64,000 bases of DNA from Candidatus Magasanikiibacteriota bacterium (GTDB lineage: Bacteria; Patescibacteriota; Patescibacteriia; Magasanikbacterales; UBA922). The notes beneath the pieces were generated by a model. That model was not told where the DNA came from, did no database searches, and saw nothing but the letters and a program-made list of their open reading frames with translations. Shown here piece by piece: positions 17,994 through 27,447 of the stretch. A program made the translations under genes and the position numbers. The stretch's first letter is position 1; every line of letters starts with the position of its first letter. The stretch spans positions 1 through 64,000 of the forward strand of contig DOYU01000010.1 of assembly GCA_003518365.1 (NCBI GenBank). Reading direction: 5' to 3'.

Positions 17994-18518
17994 ATGCCTC
18001 TTGATCAGACAAAACAATACCCAAAACGACCAAGACTCCAGGATAACACAAACTATATGGGTACACGTGGCTACTTTGTGACGATAAATGCATACAACCG
18101 AATGAAGTATTTTACACATAAAAAAATTATTGAGTCACTCATAGGATATCTACAAGAGACATCCAAGGTGAGTTTTTTTGATATCGTGGTGTACTGCTTT
18201 ATGCCTGACCACCTACATTTGGTCGTGGAAGGAAAAAAAGAAGAAAGTAATCTCCTTTCATTTATCCATTCGTTCAAACAAAAGAGCGGTTTTGCCTTCA
18301 AAAAAGTACATAAACAAAAGCTCTGGGCGACAAGTTTTCATGATCGAACATTGCGAAAAAGTGAAGATATAAGAGGCGTCGGCAGATATACACTTGCCAA
18401 TCCAGTAAAAGCAAATTTAGTAAAACATGCGCTCGAATATCCGTACTCAGGCTCTTTTGTCTATGATCTGAAAGAATTGGTCCAAAGTGATATCCCAGCG
18501 TATTACGCTCAGGTCTGA
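17994..18518 (+). CDS. REP-associated tyrosine transposase (RAYT, IS200-like Y1 family)
   Basis: This 174-residue HUH-superfamily nuclease would cut and rejoin single-stranded REP hairpins. The HUH motif is in FMPDHLHLVVEG, and the catalytic Tyr is the one in VGRYTLANPVKANLV. The N-terminus GYFVTINAYNRMKYF is typical of the family. REP hairpins lie immediately on both sides, and its TGA stop (18516-18518) lies in the loop region of the right hairpin. Its presence with three REP copies in 5 kb suggests recent activity or domestication. Confidence 0.92.
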   Translation: MPLDQTKQYPKRPRLQDNTNYMGTRGYFVTINAYNRMKYFTHKKIIESLIGYLQETSKVSFFDIVVYCFMPDHLHLVVEGKKEESNLLSFIHSFKQKSGFAFKKVHKQKLWATSFHDRTLRKSEDIRGVGRYTLANPVKANLVKHALEYPYSGSFVYDLKELVQSDIPAYYAQV

Positions 18519-18531
18519 AGACCTGAGTTAC
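18508..18531 (+). repeat. REP hairpin overlapping the RAYT stop codon
   Basis: CTCAGGTCT-GA-AGACCTGAG is a perfect palindrome followed by TTAC, i.e. the GTAAC foot in inverted orientation. The RAYT stop codon lies inside it, and the next gene starts 8 bases later. Confidence 0.88.
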
Positions 18532-18539
18532 ATTTGTTT

Positions 18540-19277
18540 ATGCAAAAAACGGCATCACAATCTAAAATCTTAGTTGTTCTCCCCGGCTGGAACGGCTCGC
18601 ATGAAACATGGACAGACTTTGTAGCACTTGCAAAACCGCATTTTCAAGATGTCGTGGTGATAGATTTGCCGTGCTTTGGTGATGAACCGTGCCCGAAAGC
18701 AGTGTGGGGCGTAGAGGAGTATGCTGAGTTTGCGAAAGAAAAAATAAGCAAATATGCAAATAGGCAAATTGTATTGCTGGGGCATAGCTTCGGAGGATCC
18801 GTAGCAACCCAGCTTGTTGCGAATAATCCAGACATTGCTTCTAAACTCATTCTGAGTGGAGCTGCTGTCATCCGTCCGAAAAATTATCTGAAACGATTCA
18901 TCTTTGGGACAATGGCAAAGATTGGAAAAGGTTGTATTGCCATTCTGCCATCACAAAAGCTAAAAATTCTTGCAAAAAAGGTACTCTATCGAGTAGCCGA
19001 TTCACCAGATTTTTCAAATACAAGTGGCATCAAACGAGACATTTTTAAAAAGATTATTCGACAAGATCTCCGGCATCTTCTTTCGTCCATTGCTATTCCA
19101 ACCTGCGTGATGCAAGGGACAGAAGACACCTATGTGCCATTCCGACATGGAAAAATTATTGCTGATGGGATTCCATCTGCATCGTTTGTTGTGATAGAGC
19201 AGGGGACACATGGATTGCATCAGAAAAAGACCGCAGAAGTCTTTTTATCTGATATACTAGAGTTTTGTAACAAGTAA
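18540..19277 (+). CDS. Alpha/beta hydrolase
   Basis: The 245-residue protein has the alpha/beta hydrolase fold: oxyanion region VVLPGWNGSHETW, nucleophile elbow GHSFGGS, a probable catalytic Asp in QGTEDTYVPF and His in EQGTHGLHQK. Substrate is unknown; esterases, lipases and haloperoxidase-like enzymes share this pattern. ATG 18540 is preferred over TTG 18534. Its upstream region is only the REP hairpin, so it may rely on readthrough from serS. Confidence 0.85.
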   Translation: MQKTASQSKILVVLPGWNGSHETWTDFVALAKPHFQDVVVIDLPCFGDEPCPKAVWGVEEYAEFAKEKISKYANRQIVLLGHSFGGSVATQLVANNPDIASKLILSGAAVIRPKNYLKRFIFGTMAKIGKGCIAILPSQKLKILAKKVLYRVADSPDFSNTSGIKRDIFKKIIRQDLRHLLSSIAIPTCVMQGTEDTYVPFRHGKIIADGIPSASFVVIEQGTHGLHQKKTAEVFLSDILEFCNK

Positions 19278-19285
19278 TATTTTGT

Positions 19286-20881
19286 ATGAGCGTTCCATAT
19301 TTTGCATATATCATAGGAGGTCTCTGGATTGTAACGGCAATATTTGATTATGCCTATTTTACCTACTTTGCACAACTAAAAGAATATCGTTTTGATCGAT
19401 TCAGGGATTTTTTGACAACACAAGCAGGCAAGGAAGAATTGTTTGGGTATCGTATCCTTTGGCGGGCATTGCTAGTTATTGTATTATATACACTTTTGCA
19501 TGGGACACTGTCCAATATGTTGCTTGTTTCGTGTATTATCGGGATTGATATCATCGCAAAAATATACTGTATTTGGAGAAAATCAATTCGTCGTCCAGTG
19601 CCAACACCAAAAGCACTTCTCATCGTTGGCATGCTTGTAGGTATGGAAGGAATGATGCTGTTGTTCCTACCATATATCAATATTTTGTTATTGGTGCTTG
19701 TATTTAGATGGTTTTTGACAGCCGGAGTAGTTCTTATCCTCTCTATTCCATCCTTTCTCGCTAAAAAAATGTATATAATGATAGCAACAAAGAAAATTGC
19801 CAGATATAAAAAATTACGCGTTATTGGCATTACAGGGAGCTATGGCAAAAGTAGCACAAAGGAATTTTTATCACAGATACTCGAAACAAGATATGCAATC
19901 AAAAAAACACCAAAAAATACCAATACGGAAATAGGAATTGCAAAGCATATTTTGAAAACAGACTTTGCCGGGGTAGATGTCTATGTGGTGGAAATGGGTG
20001 CATATCGCATGAAGGAAATAAAAAAAATATGTGATATCGTACATCCGCAGATAGGGATTTTGACAGCAATCGCCCCGCAACATCTTTCCCTCTTCGGTTC
20101 TATGGAAAACATTGCCGCAACAAAAAAAGAACTACTCACATCACTCCCAAAAAATGGATGGGCTATTACCAATATTGATAATGCATATTGTAGAGAGATT
20201 ATTTCTAATCTTTCTTGTCATATTCGAACATTTGGCTCAGATGAAGAATACAAACCAGATATTCTTATTCGTGATATAGAAAATATTGAAAACGGCATTA
20301 CCTATCGTGTGTCTGACGATACGATGGATCATATCGTACGTCTCAATATTTTAGGAAAGCATAATGTTTTTAATATTGTTCCTGCAGCTATAGCCGCTCA
20401 TCGGATTGGCATGTCAGATGAGGATATAGATATGGCAATCGAAAAACTTACACCTGGACATGGTTCGATAACAATATCACCCTATGGAACGGCGACGATC
20501 ATTAATGATAGTTACAATTCCAATCCAGAAGGTTTTAAAGCAGCGTTAGATATATTAAATTCATTTTCTTCTTCGAGAAAAAGAATTGTTATCACGCGTG
20601 GGATGAGAGAATTGGGTGATCTCAGTGATGAGCTGCATGAACAAATAGGCGGAGAGATTTCGTTTGTTGCAGATGAACTTATTATTACCGAAAAGGATGT
20701 CGCAGCATCTCTCGCAAAAGGTGTCGTGTCAAAATACAACACACACATACAGCACATTTACGATCCGCACGAACTCCTAAAGTATGTACAAGGGTTGAAA
20801 CATACAGATGCCGTGGTATTAATTGAAAATAGACTCCATATCATGATTGCAAAAGAGTTAGATATCGCATTGACCGCATGA
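19286..20881 (+). CDS. murF: MurF-like Mur ligase with N-terminal membrane domain
   Basis: The C-terminal two thirds form a Mur ligase: P-loop ITGSYGKSSTKEF (about residues 181-193), AIAPQHLSLFGSMENIAATKKEL, and SYNSNPEGFKAAL with ITRGMRELGDLSDELH, characteristic of MurF, which adds D-Ala-D-Ala to the UDP-MurNAc-tripeptide. The first 165 residues hold four or five membrane segments, unlike classical soluble MurF, so the ligase is probably membrane-tethered. The P-loop has Ser where Thr is common (GKSST). It overlaps the next gene by ATGA. Confidence 0.85.
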   Translation: MSVPYFAYIIGGLWIVTAIFDYAYFTYFAQLKEYRFDRFRDFLTTQAGKEELFGYRILWRALLVIVLYTLLHGTLSNMLLVSCIIGIDIIAKIYCIWRKSIRRPVPTPKALLIVGMLVGMEGMMLLFLPYINILLLVLVFRWFLTAGVVLILSIPSFLAKKMYIMIATKKIARYKKLRVIGITGSYGKSSTKEFLSQILETRYAIKKTPKNTNTEIGIAKHILKTDFAGVDVYVVEMGAYRMKEIKKICDIVHPQIGILTAIAPQHLSLFGSMENIAATKKELLTSLPKNGWAITNIDNAYCREIISNLSCHIRTFGSDEEYKPDILIRDIENIENGITYRVSDDTMDHIVRLNILGKHNVFNIVPAAIAAHRIGMSDEDIDMAIEKLTPGHGSITISPYGTATIINDSYNSNPEGFKAALDILNSFSSSRKRIVITRGMRELGDLSDELHEQIGGEISFVADELIITEKDVAASLAKGVVSKYNTHIQHIYDPHELLKYVQGLKHTDAVVLIENRLHIMIAKELDIALTA

Positions 20882-22113
20882 AAAAAACTATTTTTACAGG
20901 ATTTAGCCCAAACACGCGAGCAAAGGATATGAGCATTGCCGCCTCTTTTTTATTTCTCCCCTGGAAATGGTTCCAATGGAAAAAAGGTACACACGAAAAA
21001 AGAGCAATGGAGTTGCTAGAAGGATATTTTGGGGAAAATATTCAGGCCATAACCTATGATAGCGGTCGTTCTGCCTTGTATCATGCGTTGCTTGCCTTGG
21101 ATGTAGGAGAAGGCGACGAAGTCCTGGTGCAAGCGTTTACCTGCATGGTCGTCATAAACGCTATTTGCTGGACAGGGGCCAGGCCCGTGTATGTGGATAT
21201 AGAAAAAGACACACTGAACATGGATCCGGTAAAAGCAGACCATGCATGCTCAGATAAAACAAAAGTAATCATTTTGCAACACACCTTTGGACTTCCCGCA
21301 AATATTGATGCGCTGCTTGATGTGGCCAAAAAGCACAATCTGAAAACCATAGAAGACTGCGCGCACTCGCTTGGTGCGCGGTATAAAGGAAAACTCACAG
21401 GCACATATGCAGACATCGGTATGCTTAGTTTTGGTGGTGAAAAAATAGTTTCGTGCGTACGGGGAGGTGCCCTTATAACAAAACTTCCTCAACTTGCAGT
21501 GCGATTGAGAAAGACACACGCAACACTTTCTCCTTCAACACGCAGAGTGATTCGCCAGCATCTCCTTCATGTAGTTCTTTTCCCAATGGGCAAATCACTC
21601 TATCATCTTGGCATAGGAAAAGTATTTTTAAAAGTGTTGAAAGAATTACATATTACAAATAAAATTATTTATACAGAAGAAAAATACGGTAAACAAGTCG
21701 CATGGTATCCAAGCAAACTTCCAAATGCGCTTTCAGCTCTCTTGGTAAGCCAATTGCCAGAAATAGAATCAATGAACTCGCATCGACGACATATCGCGTC
21801 ATTGTACAAAAAGAAGCTGCCACACATAATCGAGACACAGCAAGATACCGACATGCATATCTACTTGCGGTTTTCTTTGTTTGTTCAAAATCCAAATGCA
21901 GTAAGAGATCTGGCAAAAAAACAAGGTATTCTCCTCGGCGATTGGTATTCGCTTGTCATTGGTCCAGGAGATGTAGATCTCAGTGTTGCGCAATATGTGA
22001 AGGGCACCTGTCCTATCGCAGAAGAGCGAGCTGCAAAGGCACTGAATTTACCTACAGACATCCATATTCAAGATAGCGATGTGCTCAGAATTTTGTCTGT
22101 ACTTACTGAGTAA
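20878..22113 (+). CDS. DegT/DnrJ/EryC1/StrS-family PLP-dependent aminotransferase
   Basis: The 411-residue protein matches sugar aminotransferases of the DegT family: SGRSALYHALLAL, EVLVQAFTCMVVINAICWTGARPVYVDIEKDTLNMD, IEDCAHSLGARYKGKLTG, and SFGGEKIVSCVRGG with the PLP lysine. Such enzymes aminate keto-sugars of nucleotide sugars. Its place between MurF-like and FemAB genes suggests surface glycan or wall precursor synthesis. Substrate cannot be read from sequence. Confidence 0.88.
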   Translation: MKKTIFTGFSPNTRAKDMSIAASFLFLPWKWFQWKKGTHEKRAMELLEGYFGENIQAITYDSGRSALYHALLALDVGEGDEVLVQAFTCMVVINAICWTGARPVYVDIEKDTLNMDPVKADHACSDKTKVIILQHTFGLPANIDALLDVAKKHNLKTIEDCAHSLGARYKGKLTGTYADIGMLSFGGEKIVSCVRGGALITKLPQLAVRLRKTHATLSPSTRRVIRQHLLHVVLFPMGKSLYHLGIGKVFLKVLKELHITNKIIYTEEKYGKQVAWYPSKLPNALSALLVSQLPEIESMNSHRRHIASLYKKKLPHIIETQQDTDMHIYLRFSLFVQNPNAVRDLAKKQGILLGDWYSLVIGPGDVDLSVAQYVKGTCPIAEERAAKALNLPTDIHIQDSDVLRILSVLTE

Positions 22114-22116
22114 TAT

Positions 22117-23139
22117 ATGTATTCAATAAAAAAAACTACAGATATACAAGCGTGGGATGCCTTTGTAAAGACGCATCAATATAGTCCATTTGTTCAATCA
22201 TACAAGTATGGTGAATTTTATCGTGAACTCGGAGAACACTACTGGATCCTAGGCGTGTATGCAGGGGAGACGCTGGTTGGAGGAAGCCTGGTTCTCACCG
22301 TACATGCAAAACGAGGCAATTTCTTTTATCTGCCCTATGGTCCGATGCTCGACTATACAGATAGTGCCATGGTGCAACAATTTTTTGCCAAACTCAAGCG
22401 TGGAGCAAAAAAAGAACACATGGATTTTATTCGGATTAGTCCCTTTCTTTCTGATACCCAAGAGGGGAGGGCGGTTATTCATGCAGAAGGATATCGAGCT
22501 GCTCCTATGCATGTCCTGGCTGAAAATAGTTGGCTTTTGGATCTATCACAAAGCGAAGAGCAGCTCCTCGCACAGATGAAAAAAAATCATAGAAATCTTA
22601 TACGCAGATGTGAACGAGAGGGAGTGACGGTGACATCACACACAGATCAAAAAACACTGGACATACTGCATGATATGCTTGATGAGACAGAAAAACGACA
22701 GCATTTTACACGATTTTCAAGACACTATATCAATACTGAATTTGCCAAATTTGCAGAAGATGGAGAAACATTGGTGTATATGGGAACATTGCCAACAGGC
22801 GAGGCTGATGCCGCTGCGATTATTATGTTTTATGGCAATATGGCGGTCTATAGACACAGCGCCTCGCGTAATCTTGATAAAAAACTTCCAACATCCTATC
22901 TCATACAGTGGCACGTAATCAAAGAAGCAAAAAGAAGGGGAATGAGATGGTATAACTTTTGGGGTGTAGAGCCAAAAGATGCGAGTGCATCACATCCGTT
23001 TTCAGGGATTGGGCATTTTAAGCGTGGATTTGGGGGATTTCAAGAAGATTTGCTACATTGCCAAGATCTTCCAATAACAAAAAAATATTGGGTAAACTGG
23101 ATTGTTGAAACCATTCGAAAACGGAAGCGTGGCTTCTAG
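22117..23139 (+). CDS. FemAB-family peptidoglycan aminoacyltransferase
   Basis: FemX/FemAB enzymes add amino acids from aminoacyl-tRNA to the lipid II stem peptide to build interpeptide bridges. The 340 residues carry two GNAT-like halves: FVQSYKYGEFYRELGEHYWILGVY, LPYGPMLDY, the central MKKNHRNLIRRCEREGV, and the end RGMRWYNFWGVEPKDASASHPFSGIGHFKRGFGG, typical of the family. With the MurF-like ligase nearby it suggests branched cross-bridges. It starts 3 bases after the DegT gene. Confidence 0.92.
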   Translation: MYSIKKTTDIQAWDAFVKTHQYSPFVQSYKYGEFYRELGEHYWILGVYAGETLVGGSLVLTVHAKRGNFFYLPYGPMLDYTDSAMVQQFFAKLKRGAKKEHMDFIRISPFLSDTQEGRAVIHAEGYRAAPMHVLAENSWLLDLSQSEEQLLAQMKKNHRNLIRRCEREGVTVTSHTDQKTLDILHDMLDETEKRQHFTRFSRHYINTEFAKFAEDGETLVYMGTLPTGEADAAAIIMFYGNMAVYRHSASRNLDKKLPTSYLIQWHVIKEAKRRGMRWYNFWGVEPKDASASHPFSGIGHFKRGFGGFQEDLLHCQDLPITKKYWVNWIVETIRKRKRGF

Positions 23140-23165
23140 TTATTCTTTCATTTGTCTGTCATTCA

Positions 23166-24176
23166 ATGAACTATACAAAAAATAAAAAACAATCGTGTAC
23201 GAGGGTCTATGTAAAAAGTAGGAATGCTTTATATAGCCGAAGTAAAGCAAAGGATTTTGCGTGGAGAGGAAGAAAACGTAATCCCATGCAAAAACAATTG
23301 CCACAGAAGAGTAGGTTAAGGTTTAAACTATATTTGATGTTGTTTTTAGCATCTATATTTGGCATGATCGGCATGTTTGTGTACCATCCATTTTTTCGAA
23401 TATCAAAAATTCAAGTCAACGGCGTAGAAACAATTACGCCACAAGAAATTGAACAGACAATCTATGGTGCAATGGATTATCACAAGTGGTTTTTATTTCC
23501 TGCGAGTAGTTTTTTCTTTGTTGATGCATCAGAAGTTGAATCAATATTGAATCAACGGTTTCCGCTTAACACCGTAGCTATTACAAAACAGTTTCCTCAC
23601 ACACTTACTGTTTTACTTCAGGAACGTCTGTCAACAATACTCTATGACAATGGCGATGCGTATCATTTTATTGGACTCACAGGAAAAGTTGTAGAACCTG
23701 TAAGAAAGGTCACCGATGCAGAGTGGTGGATCGACACTGAAATCGTAACAAGTACAAATGAACGTGGCGAAGAAGTCTCAGAAAAAAAAGAAATTGCAAG
23801 ACACCATAGACCTGATATGAATGGTTTGCAAAAGGATGTTGGAGAGTTTCCACTCATTGTTGATACCAATGCAATCGAAAGAGGTACTGTTGCATTGAAT
23901 ACTGACGTCATAAAAGAGGACTATATTTCCCAAGTGCTTGAATGGTATGAAGTCCTATTACAACAATTTGATCTTACCATATCATACGTCGATGTAAGTT
24001 CGCCATACCGTACGGTTATTTTTACAAATGCTGGATTACAGATTCTTATTGCATTGCCAGCAGGGGAGAGTATTGCCCAGATTGATAGATTTCGAGCTGC
24101 GTACAAAGAGATTTCAGATATCTCAGTAATTGGGTACATAGATGTTCGATATCCTGGTAAGATATATTGGCAATAG
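23166..24176 (+). CDS. ftsQ: Cell division protein FtsQ-like (POTRA domain)
   Basis: The 336-residue protein has a basic N-terminal tail of about 55 residues, one membrane helix (LYLMLFLASIFGMIGMFVY) and a POTRA domain (FFRISKIQVNGVETITPQEIEQTI), then an FtsQ-like beta domain. FtsQ scaffolds FtsB/FtsL at the divisome. A later ATG at 23286 would shorten the cytoplasmic tail; ATG 23166 is kept because the frame stays rich in Lys and Arg up to the membrane helix. It ends the plus-strand envelope block. Confidence 0.85.
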   Translation: MNYTKNKKQSCTRVYVKSRNALYSRSKAKDFAWRGRKRNPMQKQLPQKSRLRFKLYLMLFLASIFGMIGMFVYHPFFRISKIQVNGVETITPQEIEQTIYGAMDYHKWFLFPASSFFFVDASEVESILNQRFPLNTVAITKQFPHTLTVLLQERLSTILYDNGDAYHFIGLTGKVVEPVRKVTDAEWWIDTEIVTSTNERGEEVSEKKEIARHHRPDMNGLQKDVGEFPLIVDTNAIERGTVALNTDVIKEDYISQVLEWYEVLLQQFDLTISYVDVSSPYRTVIFTNAGLQILIALPAGESIAQIDRFRAAYKEISDISVIGYIDVRYPGKIYWQ

Positions 24177-24598
24177 AAACTAGCACGTCACTGAAAAGGG
24201 TGAAGGGGGGATATTCTTCTTCATAGCAGGCCTTTTTGGAGACATCCAAAGATAGTATATCGTGTCGCACAATGTATATTATGCGACATTGCCTAGGACA
24301 CTAAAAGAGGGATTTCAGGACTAATTATCTACTTACATAAAACACAATCAATTTTCTTTTTGCATCAATTACAAATGTAATTTTGTTCCCATTTTGTTTT
24401 TTTTATTTCTTTCTGGGATTGCAAATCTTTATATACTGCCAGACCATCAAATCTCTCAATCTGCCCAAATCGTACATGTACTACCCCATCCTCTCTTAAA
24501 TCTATACGTGGCAATATTGTGCGACGCAATACATTGTACGCATAAATTGCAGAGGTAAAGTGATACGTCCAACATATTAAACTTTTTGGAGAAAAACA
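24177..24598. other. Convergent intergenic region without a convincing gene
   Basis: The region lies between FtsQ (plus) and the M23 hydrolase (minus). It holds a perfect inverted repeat TGTCGCA-12 nt-TGCGACA (24263-24288) whose arm plus flank recurs inverted as ATTGTGCGAC at 24516-24525. A weak hairpin AAAAGG...CCTTTTT (24197-24236) could end ftsQ transcription. The minus-strand ORF here was rejected as spurious. Confidence 0.5.
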
Positions 24599-24626
24599 TA
24601 AAAGGACCTTTGCCAAGATCCTTTTT
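24592..24626 (-). terminator. Intrinsic terminator of the M23 hydrolase unit
   Basis: On the minus strand AAAAGGA and TCCTTTT (24600-24606 with 24619-24625) form the stem, followed by a T-rich tail. It lies 20 bases past the gene's stop. Confidence 0.75.
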
Positions 24627-24645
24627 ATATATACAAAAGTCATCA

Positions 24646-25908
24646 CTAATAATCCTTTACCAAATAGGCCAAAGGATTCACAGGTATACCATCTTTTCGA
24701 ACCTCAAAGTGTAAGTGAGGTCCTGTCACAAATGGACCTGCACCGACAGTACCAGGAGTGCCACCAGAATATCCAATGATATCTCCTCTTGTCACAAATT
24801 GATCTGCACTCACGGTTATTTTGCTCATGTGTCCATAGACCGTTGAGAGCCCTCCCGAGTGGACAATCATCACATATGCATAACAGCTTGCTGTTTGGCA
24901 AGTACGCGCTCTTGCTATGTAGCCACTCGCAGCTGCCCGGAGCGGCGTGCTATGTGCTGCGCGGATATCGATTGCGTTATGTTCAAAGACATATCTATAT
25001 GGATATGATGGATCATGGAAGTATGCGGTTACATAACGACTTGGTGTTGGCCAGGAGAGCTGCCCATCAAATTGGACATCTGAAGATCCTGTTACCTTAT
25101 CCTCTGCCTCTAATTTAGCTCGTACTTGCTGCTCGATAGATGTAATGTCACTTTCAATCGACTGATACTGTGATTTTAAGTTGCCGACCAATGTCTTATA
25201 TGTGAGCTCTGATGATTGGGTTTGCGCAAGCAATGTTTGCTTTGCAAAGGATTGTCCTTCGAGGTCTTTTTTCTTATTATCAAGTTCTTCTTTCATTGCA
25301 TCATACGCTTTTCGTCTTTCTTCTGTTGCTATTTTTTTTTTTTCCAACTCTTCTTTTGATATTCTGAGCGCTCTAGCACTTTTTCCAAGATCTTCTTCAA
25401 TGGATTTTGCGTATTCCATCTTATTATAAAAATCAGAAAAATTGTCATAGGATGCAAGTACCTGAAGAATTCCCTTGTTCCCTTGTTCATGGAGAGTGCG
25501 AATAAACTCTGACATGATCATCCTCTGTCGATCAATGGTATTTTCTTTATCAGTAATACCGAGATTAAGCGCTTCAATTTCGAGAGTAAGCGTTTCCAGT
25601 TTTTGTTCTGTTGCTTCTATATCGAGTTCAACTTGGACAATATGATTGTCCAAGATAGCCATTTGATTGGCCAGTGATGTGGATTCAAGACGTGTCTGGT
25701 CAATTTTTTTCTTATACGCATCAATACTTGCTTCAAGTTGCTTTACTTTTTCCTTTTTTGCAGCAATTTCTTGATTGAGCTGGTCGATTTCCTCTTTATT
25801 TCCACCAGTTCCACTAGTAGTCTGTGTATACACAAATACCGGCAAGCTAACAATTGCCAGTAGTGTTATTATTGTGATGTTTAGAAACGTTTTTTTTCTC
25901 CGATGCAT
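24646..25908 (-). CDS. M23 (LytM) peptidase with long coiled coil, EnvC-like murein hydrolase factor
   Basis: The 420-residue protein has a signal sequence (KKTFLNITIITLLAIVSLPVFVYT), a long coiled coil of about 220 residues (EEIDQLNQEIAAKKEKVKQLEAS onward) and a C-terminal LytM domain with HNAIDIRAA (HxxxD) and GPHLHFEVRKDG (HxH), the Zn ligands. Since these ligands are intact, it may be an active endopeptidase rather than a degenerate EnvC-type activator. ATG 25908 is chosen because a TATACT box lies about 20 bases upstream and the signal peptide then starts properly. Confidence 0.9.
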   Translation of the reverse strand: MHRRKKTFLNITIITLLAIVSLPVFVYTQTTSGTGGNKEEIDQLNQEIAAKKEKVKQLEASIDAYKKKIDQTRLESTSLANQMAILDNHIVQVELDIEATEQKLETLTLEIEALNLGITDKENTIDRQRMIMSEFIRTLHEQGNKGILQVLASYDNFSDFYNKMEYAKSIEEDLGKSARALRISKEELEKKKIATEERRKAYDAMKEELDNKKKDLEGQSFAKQTLLAQTQSSELTYKTLVGNLKSQYQSIESDITSIEQQVRAKLEAEDKVTGSSDVQFDGQLSWPTPSRYVTAYFHDPSYPYRYVFEHNAIDIRAAHSTPLRAAASGYIARARTCQTASCYAYVMIVHSGGLSTVYGHMSKITVSADQFVTRGDIIGYSGGTPGTVGAGPFVTGPHLHFEVRKDGIPVNPLAYLVKDY

Positions 25909-25958
25909 ACAATATTCTAATCGGAGTCTAGTATAGCACAGGAGAAAAAATCGTGCTA

Positions 25959-27446
25959 TCAAGAAATCTTTGCAAGCCCCTCCCCTATTCGTTGCAGACT
26001 TTTTTCTTTACCAAGGACGGTCATAATTTCAAATGGTCCAGGAGAATATTGCTGTCCAGAGAGCGCAACGCGAGTTGGCCAGAGCACGTCTCCTACACCA
26101 TACGTACGCTCTTTGATCCAGCCCATGACGGCCTGCTCTATCCCCTCTTCTGTCCAGGCTTCCTTAGCAAAAGTTGATAAAAATTCGCTTAGTTGAGCCA
26201 ATTTTTCTTTTGCATCAGGCAAATCACTCTTTTTCCACTTCAGAAGTTCAGTTTCATAACTCAACGAATCTGCAAAGAGGAAGGTTGTATTCGTGACAAT
26301 GTCTGCAAGGGTATTTGCACGTTCACGACCAAGGCGGACGACGCCCTCAAAAAATGAGAGGTCGTTGATCATTTCTTCATCTGAACCGGCTGCGGCAAAA
26401 AAGGGCTTGGCACGTGTGGCAAGTTCTTCAATAGACAATTTTTTCATCCATTCTTTGTTATACCAATCAAGTTTTTCGTAATTGAACACGGCCGCTGACT
26501 TATTTACTTTTTCAAAACTAAATGCCTGCACCAACTCTTCGAGTGTAAATATTTCTTGCTCCGTACCAGGGTTCCATCCAAGAAATGCAACAAAATTAAC
26601 CATTGCTTCTGGCAAATATCCTTTGTTTTTAAAATCAAAAACAGAGACATCACCATGTCGCTTACTGAGTTTTTGTCTTTTTTCATTTACAAGTAATGGC
26701 AAATGACCATAGACGGGCTTTTCCCAACCAAACATGTCATACAAGACAATATGTTTTGGAGTAGAACTCAGCCATTCTTCGCCACGAAACACGTGCGAGA
26801 TTTCCATAAGATGATCGTCCACAACAACAGCGAGATGGTATGTAGGAAACCCATCAGTTTTCATGAGTACCTGATCATCAATCAGTTTATTTTCGAAAGA
26901 AACATTGTCACGCACAAGATCTGTCCACGTGGTAGTTCCTTCGTCCGGCATGTTAAGACGAACAACATGTGGCGAGTTCGCGTCAAGTTTTTTCTGAACG
27001 TTTTCTGTTGAAAGTGTTTTACAGTGCCCATCGTAGCCAGTTGGTTGTTTATTCATTTCTTGCATTTTTCTGAGATCATCGAGACGTTCTTTGGTACAAA
27101 AACAATAATACGCATCTTTTTGCTCAAGCAGTTGATGAACATACTTTTTGTAAATATCCAAGCGTTCTGACTGAATATACGGTCCTTTTTCCCCTACTTG
27201 TGTCAGATGCTGATGTGTGTCAAACGTAACACCTTCATCCGGTGGGATATGGGCCCAATGTAACGATTCAACAATATTTTCAGTCGATCCTTCTACGAGA
27301 CGTTCTCTATCCGTATCCTCAATACGAAGCAAAAAATCACCACCGTTCTTTTTGGCATAAAGATAATCAAACAGTGCGCTGAGAAGTGATCCAACGTGGA
27401 ACATGCCCGTAGGGCTTGGTGGAATGCGTGTTCTTATCTTCTTCAT
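25959..27446 (-). CDS. gltX: Glutamyl-tRNA synthetase
   Basis: GluRS charges tRNA-Glu (and possibly tRNA-Gln). The 495-residue class I enzyme shows RIPPSPTGMFHVGSLLSALF (HIGH-like signature), LRIEDTDRERLVEGS and KLSKRHGDVSVFDF (KMSKS). ATG 27446 is one base after the stop of the SpoU gene, which supports this start over the longer ORF. Whether it is discriminating or misacylates tRNA-Gln cannot be told; no gatCAB genes are in the window. Confidence 0.95.
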   Translation of the reverse strand: MKKIRTRIPPSPTGMFHVGSLLSALFDYLYAKKNGGDFLLRIEDTDRERLVEGSTENIVESLHWAHIPPDEGVTFDTHQHLTQVGEKGPYIQSERLDIYKKYVHQLLEQKDAYYCFCTKERLDDLRKMQEMNKQPTGYDGHCKTLSTENVQKKLDANSPHVVRLNMPDEGTTTWTDLVRDNVSFENKLIDDQVLMKTDGFPTYHLAVVVDDHLMEISHVFRGEEWLSSTPKHIVLYDMFGWEKPVYGHLPLLVNEKRQKLSKRHGDVSVFDFKNKGYLPEAMVNFVAFLGWNPGTEQEIFTLEELVQAFSFEKVNKSAAVFNYEKLDWYNKEWMKKLSIEELATRAKPFFAAAGSDEEMINDLSFFEGVVRLGRERANTLADIVTNTTFLFADSLSYETELLKWKKSDLPDAKEKLAQLSEFLSTFAKEAWTEEGIEQAVMGWIKERTYGVGDVLWPTRVALSGQQYSPGPFEIMTVLGKEKSLQRIGEGLAKIS

Positions 27447-27447
27447 A

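Noticed and set aside
24365..24646. Minus-strand ORF of 93 aa downstream of the M23 hydrolase
   Set aside because: Its first 15 codons are the hydrolase's terminator region, it has no recognisable family and no start signal; composition looks random.
26293..26706. Plus-strand ORFs opposite gltX
   Set aside because: They mirror the codon pattern of a certain gene on the other strand and show no homology.
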